From NCBI GenBank assembly GCA_050330995.1, contig JBHJHI010000053.1, forward strand, positions 1-64,000: a stretch of 64,000 nt of DNA, read 5' to 3'. Both the position numbers and the translations under genes were made by a program. The notes below the pieces were generated by a model that worked only from the letters and a program-made list of their open reading frames with translations, was not told the DNA's origin and searched no databases. The stretch comes from Thermohalobaculum sp050330995 (lineage in GTDB: Bacteria > Pseudomonadota > Alphaproteobacteria > Rhodobacterales > Rhodobacteraceae). How positions within the stretch are numbered: position 1 is the stretch's first letter; each line of letters opens with the position of its first letter. Positions 41,294-50,759 of the stretch are shown here, piece by piece.

Positions 41294-42799
41294 TCAGAAC
41301 AGGAAGTCGTCGGCGTCGAGCCGGTCCGGGTCGACGCCCGAGAGGAAGGCGCGCCCGCCCTCCGGGGTCTCGATCATCGTGCCGCCGGCGAAGGCGCCGA
41401 TCGCGAGATCGTCCCTCCCGCGCACCAGCCCGTGGTCCGAGAAATCGAGCGTGTCGGCCTCCGCGTCGAAGTCGAGCACGTGGTCGCGGCCGAAGCCGTA
41501 GGCGAAGGCGAAGCTGTCGGCCCCCGCGCCGCCGATCAGGCGATCGGCGCCCGCCCCCCCGTCGAGACGGTCGTCGCCGCGATCGCCGCGCAGGAGGTCG
41601 TCGCCGGTGCCGCCGCTCAGGGCGTCGTGGCCGCGCCCGCCGAACACCCGGTCCGCGCCGGCGCCCGCGCGCAGGCGGTCGTCGCCGTCGCCGCCGCGCA
41701 GGAGGTCATCGCCCGCCTCGCCCCAGACCGTGTCGTCGCCGTCCCCGGCGATCACGACGTCCGCGCCCGCGCCGCCCTCGACCACGTCGTCGCCAGCGCC
41801 CGACTTGATCCGGTCGCGTCCGTCGCCGCCGCGCAGGTGGTCGTGGCCCCAGCCGGTGAGGACGCGATCGCTGCCCCGCCCGGCCTCCACCGCCACGTCG
41901 CCGCCGCGATGGACCAGGACGTCGCGCCCGTCGGTGCCGTCGAGGCGATCGGCGTCGGGACGGGCGACGAGGCGAACGGGCGGCGCCTCGGCCATGGCGG
42001 CGGTCGCGTCGAGCTCGACGTTGGCGCCGTCGATCCTCACCCGCGACACGAACGAGCCCGTGAGCGCTCCGCCCGAGATGGTGACGGCGTGGTCGCCGTC
42101 CGGCAGCGCGAGCGCGTAGCCGCCGCTGTCCCAGGTGGTCGCCTCGAAGCGGCCCGCCGCGCCCTCGGCCACGACCGAGACACCGCCGAGCCCCTCGCCG
42201 ACGTCGTAGAAGCCGTCGGCGTCGACGTCGTCGATCACCACGCCCGTCAGCATGGCCGGCGCCGCGTCGCGCGCGCCGTAGTGGCGCACCACCAGGCTCG
42301 GCCCGACCCCGCGGTCGGGCGCCTCGATCAGGCTCGCGCCGGTCTCGGCGAAGGCCGGCGAGAGCATGACGTGGCGGTTGGCCGCCGGCGGCCAGGTGCC
42401 CCCCGGTCCCCAGTCGATCAGATGGGCGGCATGGGCGTGTTCGGCGCTTTCGGCGCCGGCGAAGACGCTCTCGGCGAGCGCGCTCCAGGCCGTGTAGCCG
42501 AACGTCGTCGCCGACCCGTCCAGCCCGCCCTCGATCGCGAGGCCGGCGTCGTCGTGGTCGACCATGAGGCGCGCGCGTCCGGCGGCCGAGGCGCCGAGCG
42601 CAGGGTTCCAGGCGAGCGGCGCCGTGGGACCGAGGCGGGCGAGGTCGGCGGCGACGACGTCGAGGTCGACCCCCCAGGCGTCGAGCGCCCCGGCGACCGC
42701 GCCCTCGCGGGCGAGACGGCCGATCTCGCCGGCGGGATCGGCGCGCGCGCGATTGACGAGTTCCAGCAGCAACTGCTCGGTCGCGGTCGGCGTACGCAT
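41294..42799 (-). CDS. Secreted CAP-domain protein with RTX calcium-binding repeats
   Basis: The 501-residue protein begins with an SCP/CAP (PR1-like) domain (about 6-155; TEQLLLELVNRARADP, ASAAGRARLMVDHDDAG and an active-site-like loop NRHVMLSPAFAETGASLIE). A beta-rich linker follows at about 180-265 (VIDDVDADGFYDVGEGLGGVSV, SdrD/Cna-B-like). Then come about 14 RTX nonapeptides of the GGxGxDxLx type from about 305 to 425 (for example GGDGRDRIKSGAGDDVVEGG). The C-terminal 60 residues look like a type I secretion signal. No N-terminal signal peptide is present, as expected for type I export. Repeats fold on calcium outside the cell. No type I exporter is in the window. Confidence 0.88.
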   Translation of the reverse strand: MRTPTATEQLLLELVNRARADPAGEIGRLAREGAVAGALDAWGVDLDVVAADLARLGPTAPLAWNPALGASAAGRARLMVDHDDAGLAIEGGLDGSATTFGYTAWSALAESVFAGAESAEHAHAAHLIDWGPGGTWPPAANRHVMLSPAFAETGASLIEAPDRGVGPSLVVRHYGARDAAPAMLTGVVIDDVDADGFYDVGEGLGGVSVVAEGAAGRFEATTWDSGGYALALPDGDHAVTISGGALTGSFVSRVRIDGANVELDATAAMAEAPPVRLVARPDADRLDGTDGRDVLVHRGGDVAVEAGRGSDRVLTGWGHDHLRGGDGRDRIKSGAGDDVVEGGAGADVVIAGDGDDTVWGEAGDDLLRGGDGDDRLRAGAGADRVFGGRGHDALSGGTGDDLLRGDRGDDRLDGGAGADRLIGGAGADSFAFAYGFGRDHVLDFDAEADTLDFSDHGLVRGRDDLAIGAFAGGTMIETPEGGRAFLSGVDPDRLDADDFLF

Positions 42800-42949
42800 G
42801 ACATTCCCTCCTCGTTACGCGAGCGGCGGGCGCCGCCGGGACGGGGATGGAACGAAGAGGGTTCACACCGAACCAAGAACAGTGGTTAACGCTCCCCGGC
42901 GCGGAACGGATCGCGCCGCCGGCGGTCCGCCCCCGTTCGCCCGGGCGGC

Positions 42950-45900
42950 TCAGGCCTCCTCGACCGTCTCGACGCCCGCGACCTCGCGCAGCGTCGCCAC
43001 GATCTCGGGGCCGGTCGGGAAGCGGCCGGGCAGGGTCAGCTCGACCTCCTGACCCGCATCGGCGAGGGCGAGCACGAGGCTGACCGGCCCGGTCGCGCGC
43101 CGGGTTCGCACGGGCTCGGGGCGCAGCGCGGCCGGCCCCCTGGCACGAGGCGCGCCGTCGCCGGCGGCCTCGCACCCGAGCCGACGCGCGATCGCGCCGA
43201 GCGCTCCCGCCTCGCGCACCCGCACCCGCAGCCCGCCGGCATCGGCGGCGACCGCCTCGTCGACTGGCTGCACGCCGCGCAGCATCATCCGCCCGCCGCG
43301 TTCGGCGCCCTCGGTCTCGACGGCGAGCACGAGGTTGGCGCCGGGCTTCAGGAGGCCCTCGGCCTCGGCGAGCGCGTCGGAGAAGGCCATGACCTCGTAG
43401 CCGCCCGAGGGATCGGAGAACTGGAGATAGGCGAAGCGCGTGCCCTTGGCCGACTTGCGGATCTGCAGGCTGCCGAGCGTGCCCATGATCCGCCCCGCGC
43501 CCCCCGCCTCGCCCGAGCGGTCGAGGAAGGCCTTGTGGCTCAGCACCCGGCGGCGCGCGAGGGCGACGAGGTAGGCGTCGAGCGGGTGGCCCGAGAGATA
43601 GAAGCCGACCGCGGCGTGCTCCTCGGTCAGCCGCTCGATCGGCGTCCAGGGCTCGCGCTCGGCCAGACGCGGCGGCGGCAGCGCCTCCGCGCCCCCGAAC
43701 AGCGAGACCTGCCCCGAGGCCGCCTCGTCGAGCGTCGCGCCCGAGTAGTCGATCAGGCTCTCGAGGCTCGCGAGCACGCGGGCGCGGTTGGGTTCGAGCG
43801 CGTCGAAGGCGCCCGCGCGGGTCAGCATCTCGAGCGCGCGCTTGCCGACGGCGCGCAGCTCGCCGCGGCGGGCGACGTCGAACAGATCGGCGAACGGCCC
43901 GGCCGCGCGCGCGCGCTCGACGAGACGCATGGCCTCGACGCCGACGCCCTTGAGCGCGCCGAGGGCGTAGGCGATGCGTCCCTCGCGGACGGTGAAGAGC
44001 GCGCCCGAGCGGTTGACGCAGGGCGGCGCCACCTCGATGCCGAGCCGGCGCGTCTCGGCCACCATGGCGGCGAGCTTGTCGGTCAGGGCGAGGTCGTTGT
44101 TCATCACCGCGGCCATGAACTCGACCGGGTGGTTCGCCTTCAGCCACGCGGTCTGGTAGCTCACCAGCCCGTAGGCGGCCGCATGGGACTTGTTGAAGCC
44201 GTAGTTCGCGAACTTGTCGAGCAGGTACCAGACTTCGAGCGCCTTCTCCTTGTCGACGCCGTTCTTGGCGGCGCCGGCGAGGAACTTGGGCCGCTCGGCG
44301 TCCATCGCCGCCTGGATCTTCTTGCCCATGGCGCGGCGCAGCATGTCGGCCTGCCCGAGCGAGTAGCCCGCCATCTTGCGGGCGATCTCCATCACCTGCT
44401 CCTGGTAGACGATGATGCCCTGCGTCTCGTCGAGGACCCCGTCGATCAGCGGGTGGATCGAGGCGCGCGCGCGCCGCTTGTTCTTGACGTCGCAGTAGAC
44501 GGGGATGTTCTCCATCGGCCCCGGACGATAGAGCGCGACCAGGGCGATGATGTCCTCAAGACAGGTCGGGCCGAGCTGGCGCAGCGCGTCGCGCATGCCG
44601 GCCGATTCCACCTGGAACACGCCGACCGTGTCGGCGCGGCCGTAGAGCGCGTAGGTCGCGGGGTCGTCGAGCGGTATCCTGGCGAGGTCGATCGGCGTGC
44701 CGGAGGCGGCGAGCAGGTCGAGCGCGCTCTGGATCACCGTCAGGGTCTTCAGCCCGAGGAAGTCGAACTTCACGAGCCCGGCCTGCTCGACCCACTTCAT
44801 GTTGTACTGCGTCGCCGGCATCGGCGCCTTCGGGTCCTGGTAGAGCGGCACCAGCTGCTCCAGGGGCCGGTCGCCGATCACTACGCCCGCGGCGTGGGTC
44901 GAGGCGTTGCGGAACAGCCCCTCGATCCGCTCGGCGACGTCGAGCAGGAAGGCGACGGTCTCGTCGCGGTCGGCCTCCTCCTGGAAACGCGGCTCCTCCT
45001 TGCGCGCGCGCGCGATCGGCACGGGCTTCACCCCCTCCATCGGGATCAGCTTGGAGAGGCGGTCGCCGACGGCGAAGGGGAGTTGCAGCACGCGCGCGAC
45101 GTCGCGCACGGCCGCCTTCGACATCAGCGCGCCGAAGGTGATGATCTGCGCGACGCGGTCGCGGCCGTAGGCGTCGGCCACGTAGTCGATCACCTCCTCG
45201 CGCCGCTCCATGCAGAAGTCGATGTCGAAGTCGGGCATCGACACGCGCTCGGGGTTCAGGAAGCGCTCGAACAAGAGGCCGTAGCGGAGCGGATCGAGGT
45301 CGGTGATGGTGAGCGCGTAGGCCACCAGCGAGCCCGCGCCCGAGCCGCGGCCGGGGCCGACGGGAATGGCGCGCGCCTTCGCCCACTTGATGAAGTCGGC
45401 GACGATCAGGAAGTAGCCGGGAAAGCCCATGCCCTCGATCACCGACAGCTCGTAGTCGAGCCGCGCCTCGTAGTCGGTGTGCGGCGCGGCGGGCTCGATG
45501 GCGTCGAGACGGGCGGCGAGGCCCTCCTTCGCCTGACGGCGCAGTTCCTCGACCTCGTCCTCGGCGAAGCGCGGCAGGATCGGCGCGTGCGTCTTCGGGC
45601 GGAACGCGCAGCGCCGGGCGATCTCGACGGTGTTCTCCAGTGCCTCGGGCAGGTCGGCGAAGCGCTCGACCATGGCGTCGGCCGGCTTCAGCCAGTGCTC
45701 GGGCGTGAGCCGCCGGCGGTCGCTCTCGTTCACGTAGCGCCCCTCGCCGATGCAGATCAGCGCGTCGTGCGCCTCGAACATCGCGGGATCGGCGAAGAAC
45801 GCCTCGTTGGTCGCGACCAGCGGCAGATCGAGCGCGTAGGCGAGATCGACGAGACCGGGCTCGGACGCGGCTTCGGCCGGCGTGTGCGCCGCCTCGGCGC

Positions 45901-46435
45901 CGTGGCGCTGCAGCTCGACGTAGAGCCGGTCGGGGAAGGCGGCCGAGAGCCGGCGCGCGAGGGCCTCGGCCGGCGCCGTCTTGCCCGCGGCGAGCAGGGC
46001 CGCGAGCGCGCCCGACGGCCCGCCGGTCAGGCAGATCAGCCCCTCGGCCCGGCCTTCGAGCGTGGCGAGCCTGACGCAGGGGTCGACGCCGGGGTCCGAG
46101 CGCAGGTAGGCGTCCGAGGCGAGCGCCATCAGGTTGAGCCAGCCCGTCTCGTCCTTGGCGTAGAGCGCGAGCGGGCGCGGCGCCTCGGCGCGCTCGCCAG
46201 GGCGGCTCTCGGCGTGCTGCACGTCGAGGGTGATCCCCATGACCGGCTGTACGCCCGCCTTGGCCGCGGCTTCCGCGAACTCCAGCGCGCCGAACAGGTT
46301 GCCGCTGTCGGCGAGGCCGATCGCGGGCATGTCGAGCTTGGCGGCGAGACCGGGCAGCGCCTTGACGTGGATCGCGCCTTCGAGCAGCGAATAGGCCGAG
46401 CGCGCGCGCAGATGGACGAAGGAGGGTGCGCTCAA
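42950..46435 (-). CDS. dnaE: DNA polymerase III subunit alpha
   Basis: This is the catalytic subunit of the replicative polymerase. With a TTG start at 46435 the protein has 1161 residues, the usual DnaE length. The N-terminal PHP domain starts FVHLRARSAYSLLEG. The palm catalytic aspartates lie in SMPDFDIDFCMERREEVIDYV, and VGPGRGSGAGSLVAYAL and KFDFLGLKTLTVIQ are family signatures. A helix-hairpin-helix region and an OB-fold part (IMGTLGSLQIRKSAKGTRFAYLQFSDPSG) follow. The TTG has no ribosome-binding site but overlaps the stop of a 14-codon leader ORF. Upstream in-frame extensions to 46582 lack family support. Some alphaproteobacteria also carry dnaE2, but this sequence has the replicative pattern. 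Confidence 0.93.
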   Translation of the reverse strand: MSAPSFVHLRARSAYSLLEGAIHVKALPGLAAKLDMPAIGLADSGNLFGALEFAEAAAKAGVQPVMGITLDVQHAESRPGERAEAPRPLALYAKDETGWLNLMALASDAYLRSDPGVDPCVRLATLEGRAEGLICLTGGPSGALAALLAAGKTAPAEALARRLSAAFPDRLYVELQRHGAEAAHTPAEAASEPGLVDLAYALDLPLVATNEAFFADPAMFEAHDALICIGEGRYVNESDRRRLTPEHWLKPADAMVERFADLPEALENTVEIARRCAFRPKTHAPILPRFAEDEVEELRRQAKEGLAARLDAIEPAAPHTDYEARLDYELSVIEGMGFPGYFLIVADFIKWAKARAIPVGPGRGSGAGSLVAYALTITDLDPLRYGLLFERFLNPERVSMPDFDIDFCMERREEVIDYVADAYGRDRVAQIITFGALMSKAAVRDVARVLQLPFAVGDRLSKLIPMEGVKPVPIARARKEEPRFQEEADRDETVAFLLDVAERIEGLFRNASTHAAGVVIGDRPLEQLVPLYQDPKAPMPATQYNMKWVEQAGLVKFDFLGLKTLTVIQSALDLLAASGTPIDLARIPLDDPATYALYGRADTVGVFQVESAGMRDALRQLGPTCLEDIIALVALYRPGPMENIPVYCDVKNKRRARASIHPLIDGVLDETQGIIVYQEQVMEIARKMAGYSLGQADMLRRAMGKKIQAAMDAERPKFLAGAAKNGVDKEKALEVWYLLDKFANYGFNKSHAAAYGLVSYQTAWLKANHPVEFMAAVMNNDLALTDKLAAMVAETRRLGIEVAPPCVNRSGALFTVREGRIAYALGALKGVGVEAMRLVERARAAGPFADLFDVARRGELRAVGKRALEMLTRAGAFDALEPNRARVLASLESLIDYSGATLDEAASGQVSLFGGAEALPPPRLAEREPWTPIERLTEEHAAVGFYLSGHPLDAYLVALARRRVLSHKAFLDRSGEAGGAGRIMGTLGSLQIRKSAKGTRFAYLQFSDPSGGYEVMAFSDALAEAEGLLKPGANLVLAVETEGAERGGRMMLRGVQPVDEAVAADAGGLRVRVREAGALGAIARRLGCEAAGDGAPRARGPAALRPEPVRTRRATGPVSLVLALADAGQEVELTLPGRFPTGPEIVATLREVAGVETVEEA

Positions 46436-46476
46436 GGCCGGAGCCGTCCGGTGTTCGTTGCCTGTTCGACCACCAT
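46432..46476 (-). CDS. 14-residue leader ORF overlapping the dnaE start
   Basis: The ATG at 46476 starts MVVEQATNTGRLRP and its TGA (46434-46432) overlaps the TTG start of dnaE (46435-46433). Upstream on the minus strand is GAGAGAGGGCGAGCC, a plausible ribosome-binding site. dnaE itself has none. The arrangement suggests translational coupling and possible feedback control of polymerase synthesis. It could also be a chance ORF if dnaE really starts further upstream. Confidence 0.5.
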   Translation of the reverse strand: MVVEQATNTGRLRP

Positions 46477-46675
46477 GGCTCGCCCTCTCTCTGCCCCACA
46501 CCACAAGGGGTAGCGCCTGTCCGCCAGTGTCGCAACGCCTTGACAGCGGCTCGCGCGCCGCTCCGGCGAGCGTAGCGGCCACTCTGCCACGCCGGGCGTT
46601 TCCGTCGCCCTCTCGCGCGCCTTAGGTTGCGGCCGTGGAGGCGGGCGCAGCCGCCTCGCCGGATGGAGGAACGCC

Positions 46676-47608
46676 GTGACCGAGACCTACCAGCGCCCGC
46701 GCTACACCGGCCTGCCGAGCTTCTTCCGCCAGCCCTACCGCGAGGATTTCGAGGCCGATCCGCCCGACATCGGCGTGGTCGGCGTGCCGTTCGACGGCGG
46801 CGTCACCTATCGCCCCGGCACGCGCCACGGGCCGCGCGCGGTACGCGACGCCTCCTCGCTGATCCGGCGGATCAACCAGGCGACCGGGGTCGCGCCGTTC
46901 GAGACGCACCGCGTCGCCGACATCGGCGACGCCTGGGTGGAGAAGCCCTTCGAGCTGACCGGGGCGCAGGCCGAGATCCGCGCCTTCTACGACCGGATGA
47001 AGGCCGTGGGCATCCGCCCGCTGACCTGCGGCGGCGACCATTCGATCGCGCTGCCGGTCCTGCGCGCGCTGGCGGCCGACCGCCCCGTCGGGCTGATCCA
47101 GATCGACGCGCACTGCGACACGGGCGACGACTATCTGGGCAGCCGCTTCCACCACGGCGCGCCCTTCAAGATCGCCGCCGACGAGGGGCTGATCGAGCCC
47201 GCGCGCTGCGCGCAGATCGGCATCCGCGGCTCGCTGACCGCGCGCGATCACTGGCAGTTCTCCTACGACAGCGGCATGCGGGTGATGATGATCGAGGAGG
47301 TGGAGGAGCGCGGCTGGCGCGCCTGCATCGACGAGGCGGTGGCGCTGACGGGCGACGGGCCAGTCTACGTGAGCTTCGACATCGACGCGCTCGACCCCGC
47401 CTTCGCGCCCGGCACCGGCACGCCCGAGGCCGGCGGGCTCACCATGCGCGAGGCGCAGGGGATGGTGCGCCGGCTGGCGGGCCTCGACATCGTCGGCTGC
47501 GACATGGTCGAGGTCTCGCCCCCCTTCGACACGGGCGGAATCACGGCGATGGCCGGGGCCACCGTGCTGTTCGAGCTGCTCTGCGCGATGACGGCCGGGA
47601 AGCGGTGA
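46676..47608 (+). CDS. speB: Agmatinase-family ureohydrolase
   Basis: The 310-residue binuclear manganese enzyme of the arginase/agmatinase fold shows metal ligands in GGDHSIALPV, IQIDAHCDTGDD and SFDIDALDPAFAPGTG, with VPFDGGVTYRPGTRHGPRAVR typical of the agmatinase branch. Agmatinase converts agmatine to putrescine and urea. Related members act on guanidinobutyrate or other guanidino compounds, so the exact substrate is not certain. The start is a GTG at 46676 with GGAGGA before it. It is divergent from dnaE, so the 199-base gap carries both promoters. Confidence 0.88.
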   Translation: MTETYQRPRYTGLPSFFRQPYREDFEADPPDIGVVGVPFDGGVTYRPGTRHGPRAVRDASSLIRRINQATGVAPFETHRVADIGDAWVEKPFELTGAQAEIRAFYDRMKAVGIRPLTCGGDHSIALPVLRALAADRPVGLIQIDAHCDTGDDYLGSRFHHGAPFKIAADEGLIEPARCAQIGIRGSLTARDHWQFSYDSGMRVMMIEEVEERGWRACIDEAVALTGDGPVYVSFDIDALDPAFAPGTGTPEAGGLTMREAQGMVRRLAGLDIVGCDMVEVSPPFDTGGITAMAGATVLFELLCAMTAGKR

Positions 47609-47706
47609 GGGCGGCTCTCGCCGCGCTCACGCGCGCGTGACGCCCGCTTCCGCACGGACGGGCGGCCTCTATCTCGCGCTCGTCAGGGCCGAGAGGAGAT
47701 CCCGCC

Positions 47707-48195
47707 ATGAGCGCCATCGACCGCGTCGACGCCGCCGCCCGCAGCCCCGCCTCGCAGCGCTTCGCGCTGATGGCGACGCGCGTCGCGATGGGGGGCCTGC
47801 TGTTCTGGTGGGGGCTCGTGAAGGGGCTCGACACCGGCGTCGGGCAGGCGGTGTCGGACGGCTTCTACGGCGGGCTGTTCAGCGTCGGCGCGCTGCTGAT
47901 CGCTTTCGGCTGGGTGCAGGTCGCGGCCGGCGTGCTGATCGCGCTCGGGCTGCTGCGCCGGGTGACGCTGCCGTTCCAGCTCGTCGTCAACCTGTTCGTG
48001 GCGCTGAGCGTCTGGCAGGCCTTCGTCGATCCGTTCTGGCTGTACCTGCCCGGGGAGAAGCCCACGCCGTTCTGGCAGCTGTTCTACCCCTCGCTGATCA
48101 TCGCCGCGGTGTCGTGGCTGCTGATCGCCTTTCGCGGGGCCGACGCCTGGGCGCTCGACAACGCGATCGGCGGACGTTCGGCGGCGGCCGTCTGA
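47707..48195 (+). CDS. DoxX family membrane protein
   Basis: The 162-residue inner-membrane protein has four helices: about 22-42 (MATRVAMGGLLFWWGLVKGL), 58-82 (SVGALLIAFGWVQVAAGVLIALGLL), 88-108 and 130-148. The pattern, with WWGLVKG and a GLxR loop, fits the DoxX/SURF4-like family, whose roles include thiosulfate:quinone oxidoreduction and sulfur or redox stress. The function here is unknown. GAGAGGAG precedes the ATG. It may be cotranscribed with the agmatinase-type gene 98 bases upstream. Confidence 0.8.
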   Translation: MSAIDRVDAAARSPASQRFALMATRVAMGGLLFWWGLVKGLDTGVGQAVSDGFYGGLFSVGALLIAFGWVQVAAGVLIALGLLRRVTLPFQLVVNLFVALSVWQAFVDPFWLYLPGEKPTPFWQLFYPSLIIAAVSWLLIAFRGADAWALDNAIGGRSAAAV

Positions 48196-48205
48196 CGGGA
48201 CGGCG

Positions 48206-48415
48206 TCAGTCGAAGGCGCCAGCGGCGTTCGGGATCAGCACGATGAAGGCGTCGCCGGCGTAGGACACCCCCTGCGCGGCGATCACGGCGGTGAAGGCGT
48301 TGTCCTTGGTGGCGACGATCCGCCCGATGCGGGAGAGGCGACTCTCCAAACCGTCGAGGCGCGTGCCGGGCTTGCGCAGCTCGGCGACGACCTCGTCGCG
48401 CGCGTCGTCGGTCAT
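48206..48415 (-). CDS. Unknown 69-residue protein
   Basis: The short protein starts at an ATG preceded by GGAGAG. The first half is charged and helical (DDARDEVVAELRKPGTRLDGLESRLSRI); the second is more hydrophobic (DNAFTAVIAAQGVSYAGDAFIVLIPNA). The mixture of a charged helix and an apolar tail could be a small cytoplasmic or membrane-associated protein. No family is recognised. It is convergent to the DoxX gene with a 10-base gap. Confidence 0.5.
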   Translation of the reverse strand: MTDDARDEVVAELRKPGTRLDGLESRLSRIGRIVATKDNAFTAVIAAQGVSYAGDAFIVLIPNAAGAFD

Positions 48416-48492
48416 CGACGCTCTCCGGCCTCCGGCGTGCCGCCGCCTTCTGCGAGGCGACGCCTTGCGGAACCGTCAAGAGCGCGCCCGCC

Positions 48493-48781
48493 CTACCGCT
48501 TGCCCCTGAGCCGCAGCGACCGCTCGTTCAGCGCGGCGAGGTCCGCCCGGCCTTCCAGCACCGCCTCCCCGGTCTCGATCGCCCGCGCGAGGCGCTCGGG
48601 CTCGGCATGGCGCCACGCGGGCGGGCGGACCGCCTCGCGCCAGGGGCGGTCGTGGACGTGGTCGAGCAGGACGCGCGCGAAGCAGTGGTCGAGGCGCACC
48701 GGCCACTCGGGCCGCTCGCGCGCCGCTTCCGGCAGGCGGCGCTCGACGAGGTCGCGCCAGCGCCGGCGCAGAGCCTCGTCG

Positions 48782-48789
<8 letters not shown>
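48493..48789 (-). CDS. Conserved small protein downstream of lolD
   Basis: The start is a TTG at 48789 overlapping the end of lolD by eight bases. The 98 residues read RRRWRDLVERRLPEAARERPEWPVRLDHCFARVLLDHVHDRPWREAV, then a C-terminal ALNERSLRLRGKR. This compact Arg/Trp-rich helical pattern recurs beside other alphaproteobacterial genes. Databases have sometimes labelled similar proteins GCN5-related acetyltransferases, but no GNAT motif is visible here. It is last in the proS to lol operon. The function is unknown. Confidence 0.65.
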
Positions 48790-49466
<677 letters not shown>

Positions 49467-49474
<8 letters not shown>

Positions 49475-50759
49475 GGCGCAGCGCCTCGACCGGGTCCATC
49501 CGCGCCGCGCGGCGCGCGGGATACCACGTCGCGAGGAAGCTGAGCCCGAGCGCGAGGCAGACCGTCATCACCACATCTGAGGCCACCATCACCGCCGGCA
49601 CGCGCGTCAGCATCCGGATCTCGGCGTCCCAGACCTGCGTGCCGCTGATCGCCTCCACCGCCGCCTGGATCTCGGCGACGTTCAGGGTGAAGACGACGCC
49701 GAGGATGGTGCCGAGCACCGTGCCCGTGACCCCGATCGCCGCGCCGCAGAGAAAGAACACGCGCAGCACCGCGCCGCGCGTCAGCCCGAGCGTGCGCAGG
49801 ATCGCGATGTCGCGGCCCTTGTCCTTCACCAGCATGATCAGCCCGGAGATGATGTTGAGCGCGGCCACCAGGATGATCAGCGCCAGGATCAGGAACATCA
49901 CGTTGCGCTCGACGTCGAGCGCGGAGAGGAACGCGCCGTTCGCGCGCTGCCAGTCCCAGAGATAGGCGTCCTCGCCGATCACCTCGTAGAGCCGCGCCGA
50001 GACGCCGCCGAGGTCCTGGGGATCGTCCACCATCACCTCGACCGCGTCGACCCGGTCGGGCGCGTTGAAATAGGCCTGCGCCTCGGCGAGCGGCAGGAAG
50101 ACGTAGGCGTTGTCGTACTGGCTCATGCCGATGCGGAAGATGTAGGCGACCTCGTAGCCTTTGGTGCGCGGCGCGGTGCCGAAGGGGGTGGTCTGGCCCC
50201 GCGGGTTGACCAGCGTGACCCGCTCGCCGATGCCGACGCCCAGGGTGCGCGCGACGCCCGCGCCGATGGCGATGCCGGGGCCGAAGCCGTCGAGCGAGCC
50301 GCGCGCCTCCTCCGGGTCGGCGACGCCGTCGAGCGAGGCGAGGTCGTCCGCCGCCATGCCGCGCACCAGCACGCCCGCGTTGCCCCCGCCGGCCGAGGCC
50401 AGCACCTGGCGCTCGATCACCGGCGCGGCGCGGACGACGCCCTCGACGCCGGCCACGCGCTCGGTGAGGGCGTCGTAGTCCGGCAGCAGGTTCCCCTGCT
50501 CGTAGGGCAGCACGGTGATGTGGGCCTGCGCGCCGAGGATGCGATCGACCAGCTCGGTGCGAAAGCCGTTCATCACCGACATGACGATGATGAGGGTCGC
50601 GACGCCGAGGGTGATGCCGGCGAGCGAGAAGCCCGCGATCACCGAGATCACGCCCTCGCGCCGGCGGGCGCGGAGATAGCGCCAGGCGATCATCCATTCG
50701 AGCCGCGAGAACGCGCCCGCGCCCCGGCCGGCCGCCTCCGCTGCGGTGATCTCAGACAT
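49467..50759 (-). CDS. Lipoprotein-releasing ABC transporter permease, LolC/E family (single, LolF-like)
   Basis: The 430-residue permease has four transmembrane helices: near residues 40-65 (ISVIAGFSLAGITLGVATLIIVMSVMNGF) and three at the end (about 285-420). A large periplasmic domain lies between, including a Hook-like loop that contacts LolA. Only one such gene is in the operon; alphaproteobacteria commonly use a single LolF-like permease as a homodimer instead of LolC plus LolE. It works with LolD to extract mature lipoproteins. It overlaps proS by eight bases and lolD by eight. Lipoproteins such as the one at 20734-21033 would be clients. Confidence 0.92.

Noticed and set aside
41500..42000. 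Possible CRISPR or tandem repeat array
   Set aside because: The periodic DNA here reflects RTX nonapeptide codons; units are not identical and have no spacers.
43535..46513. 992-residue plus-strand frame opposite dnaE
   Set aside because: It is antisense to the well-supported dnaE and has a shadow composition; no motif was seen.
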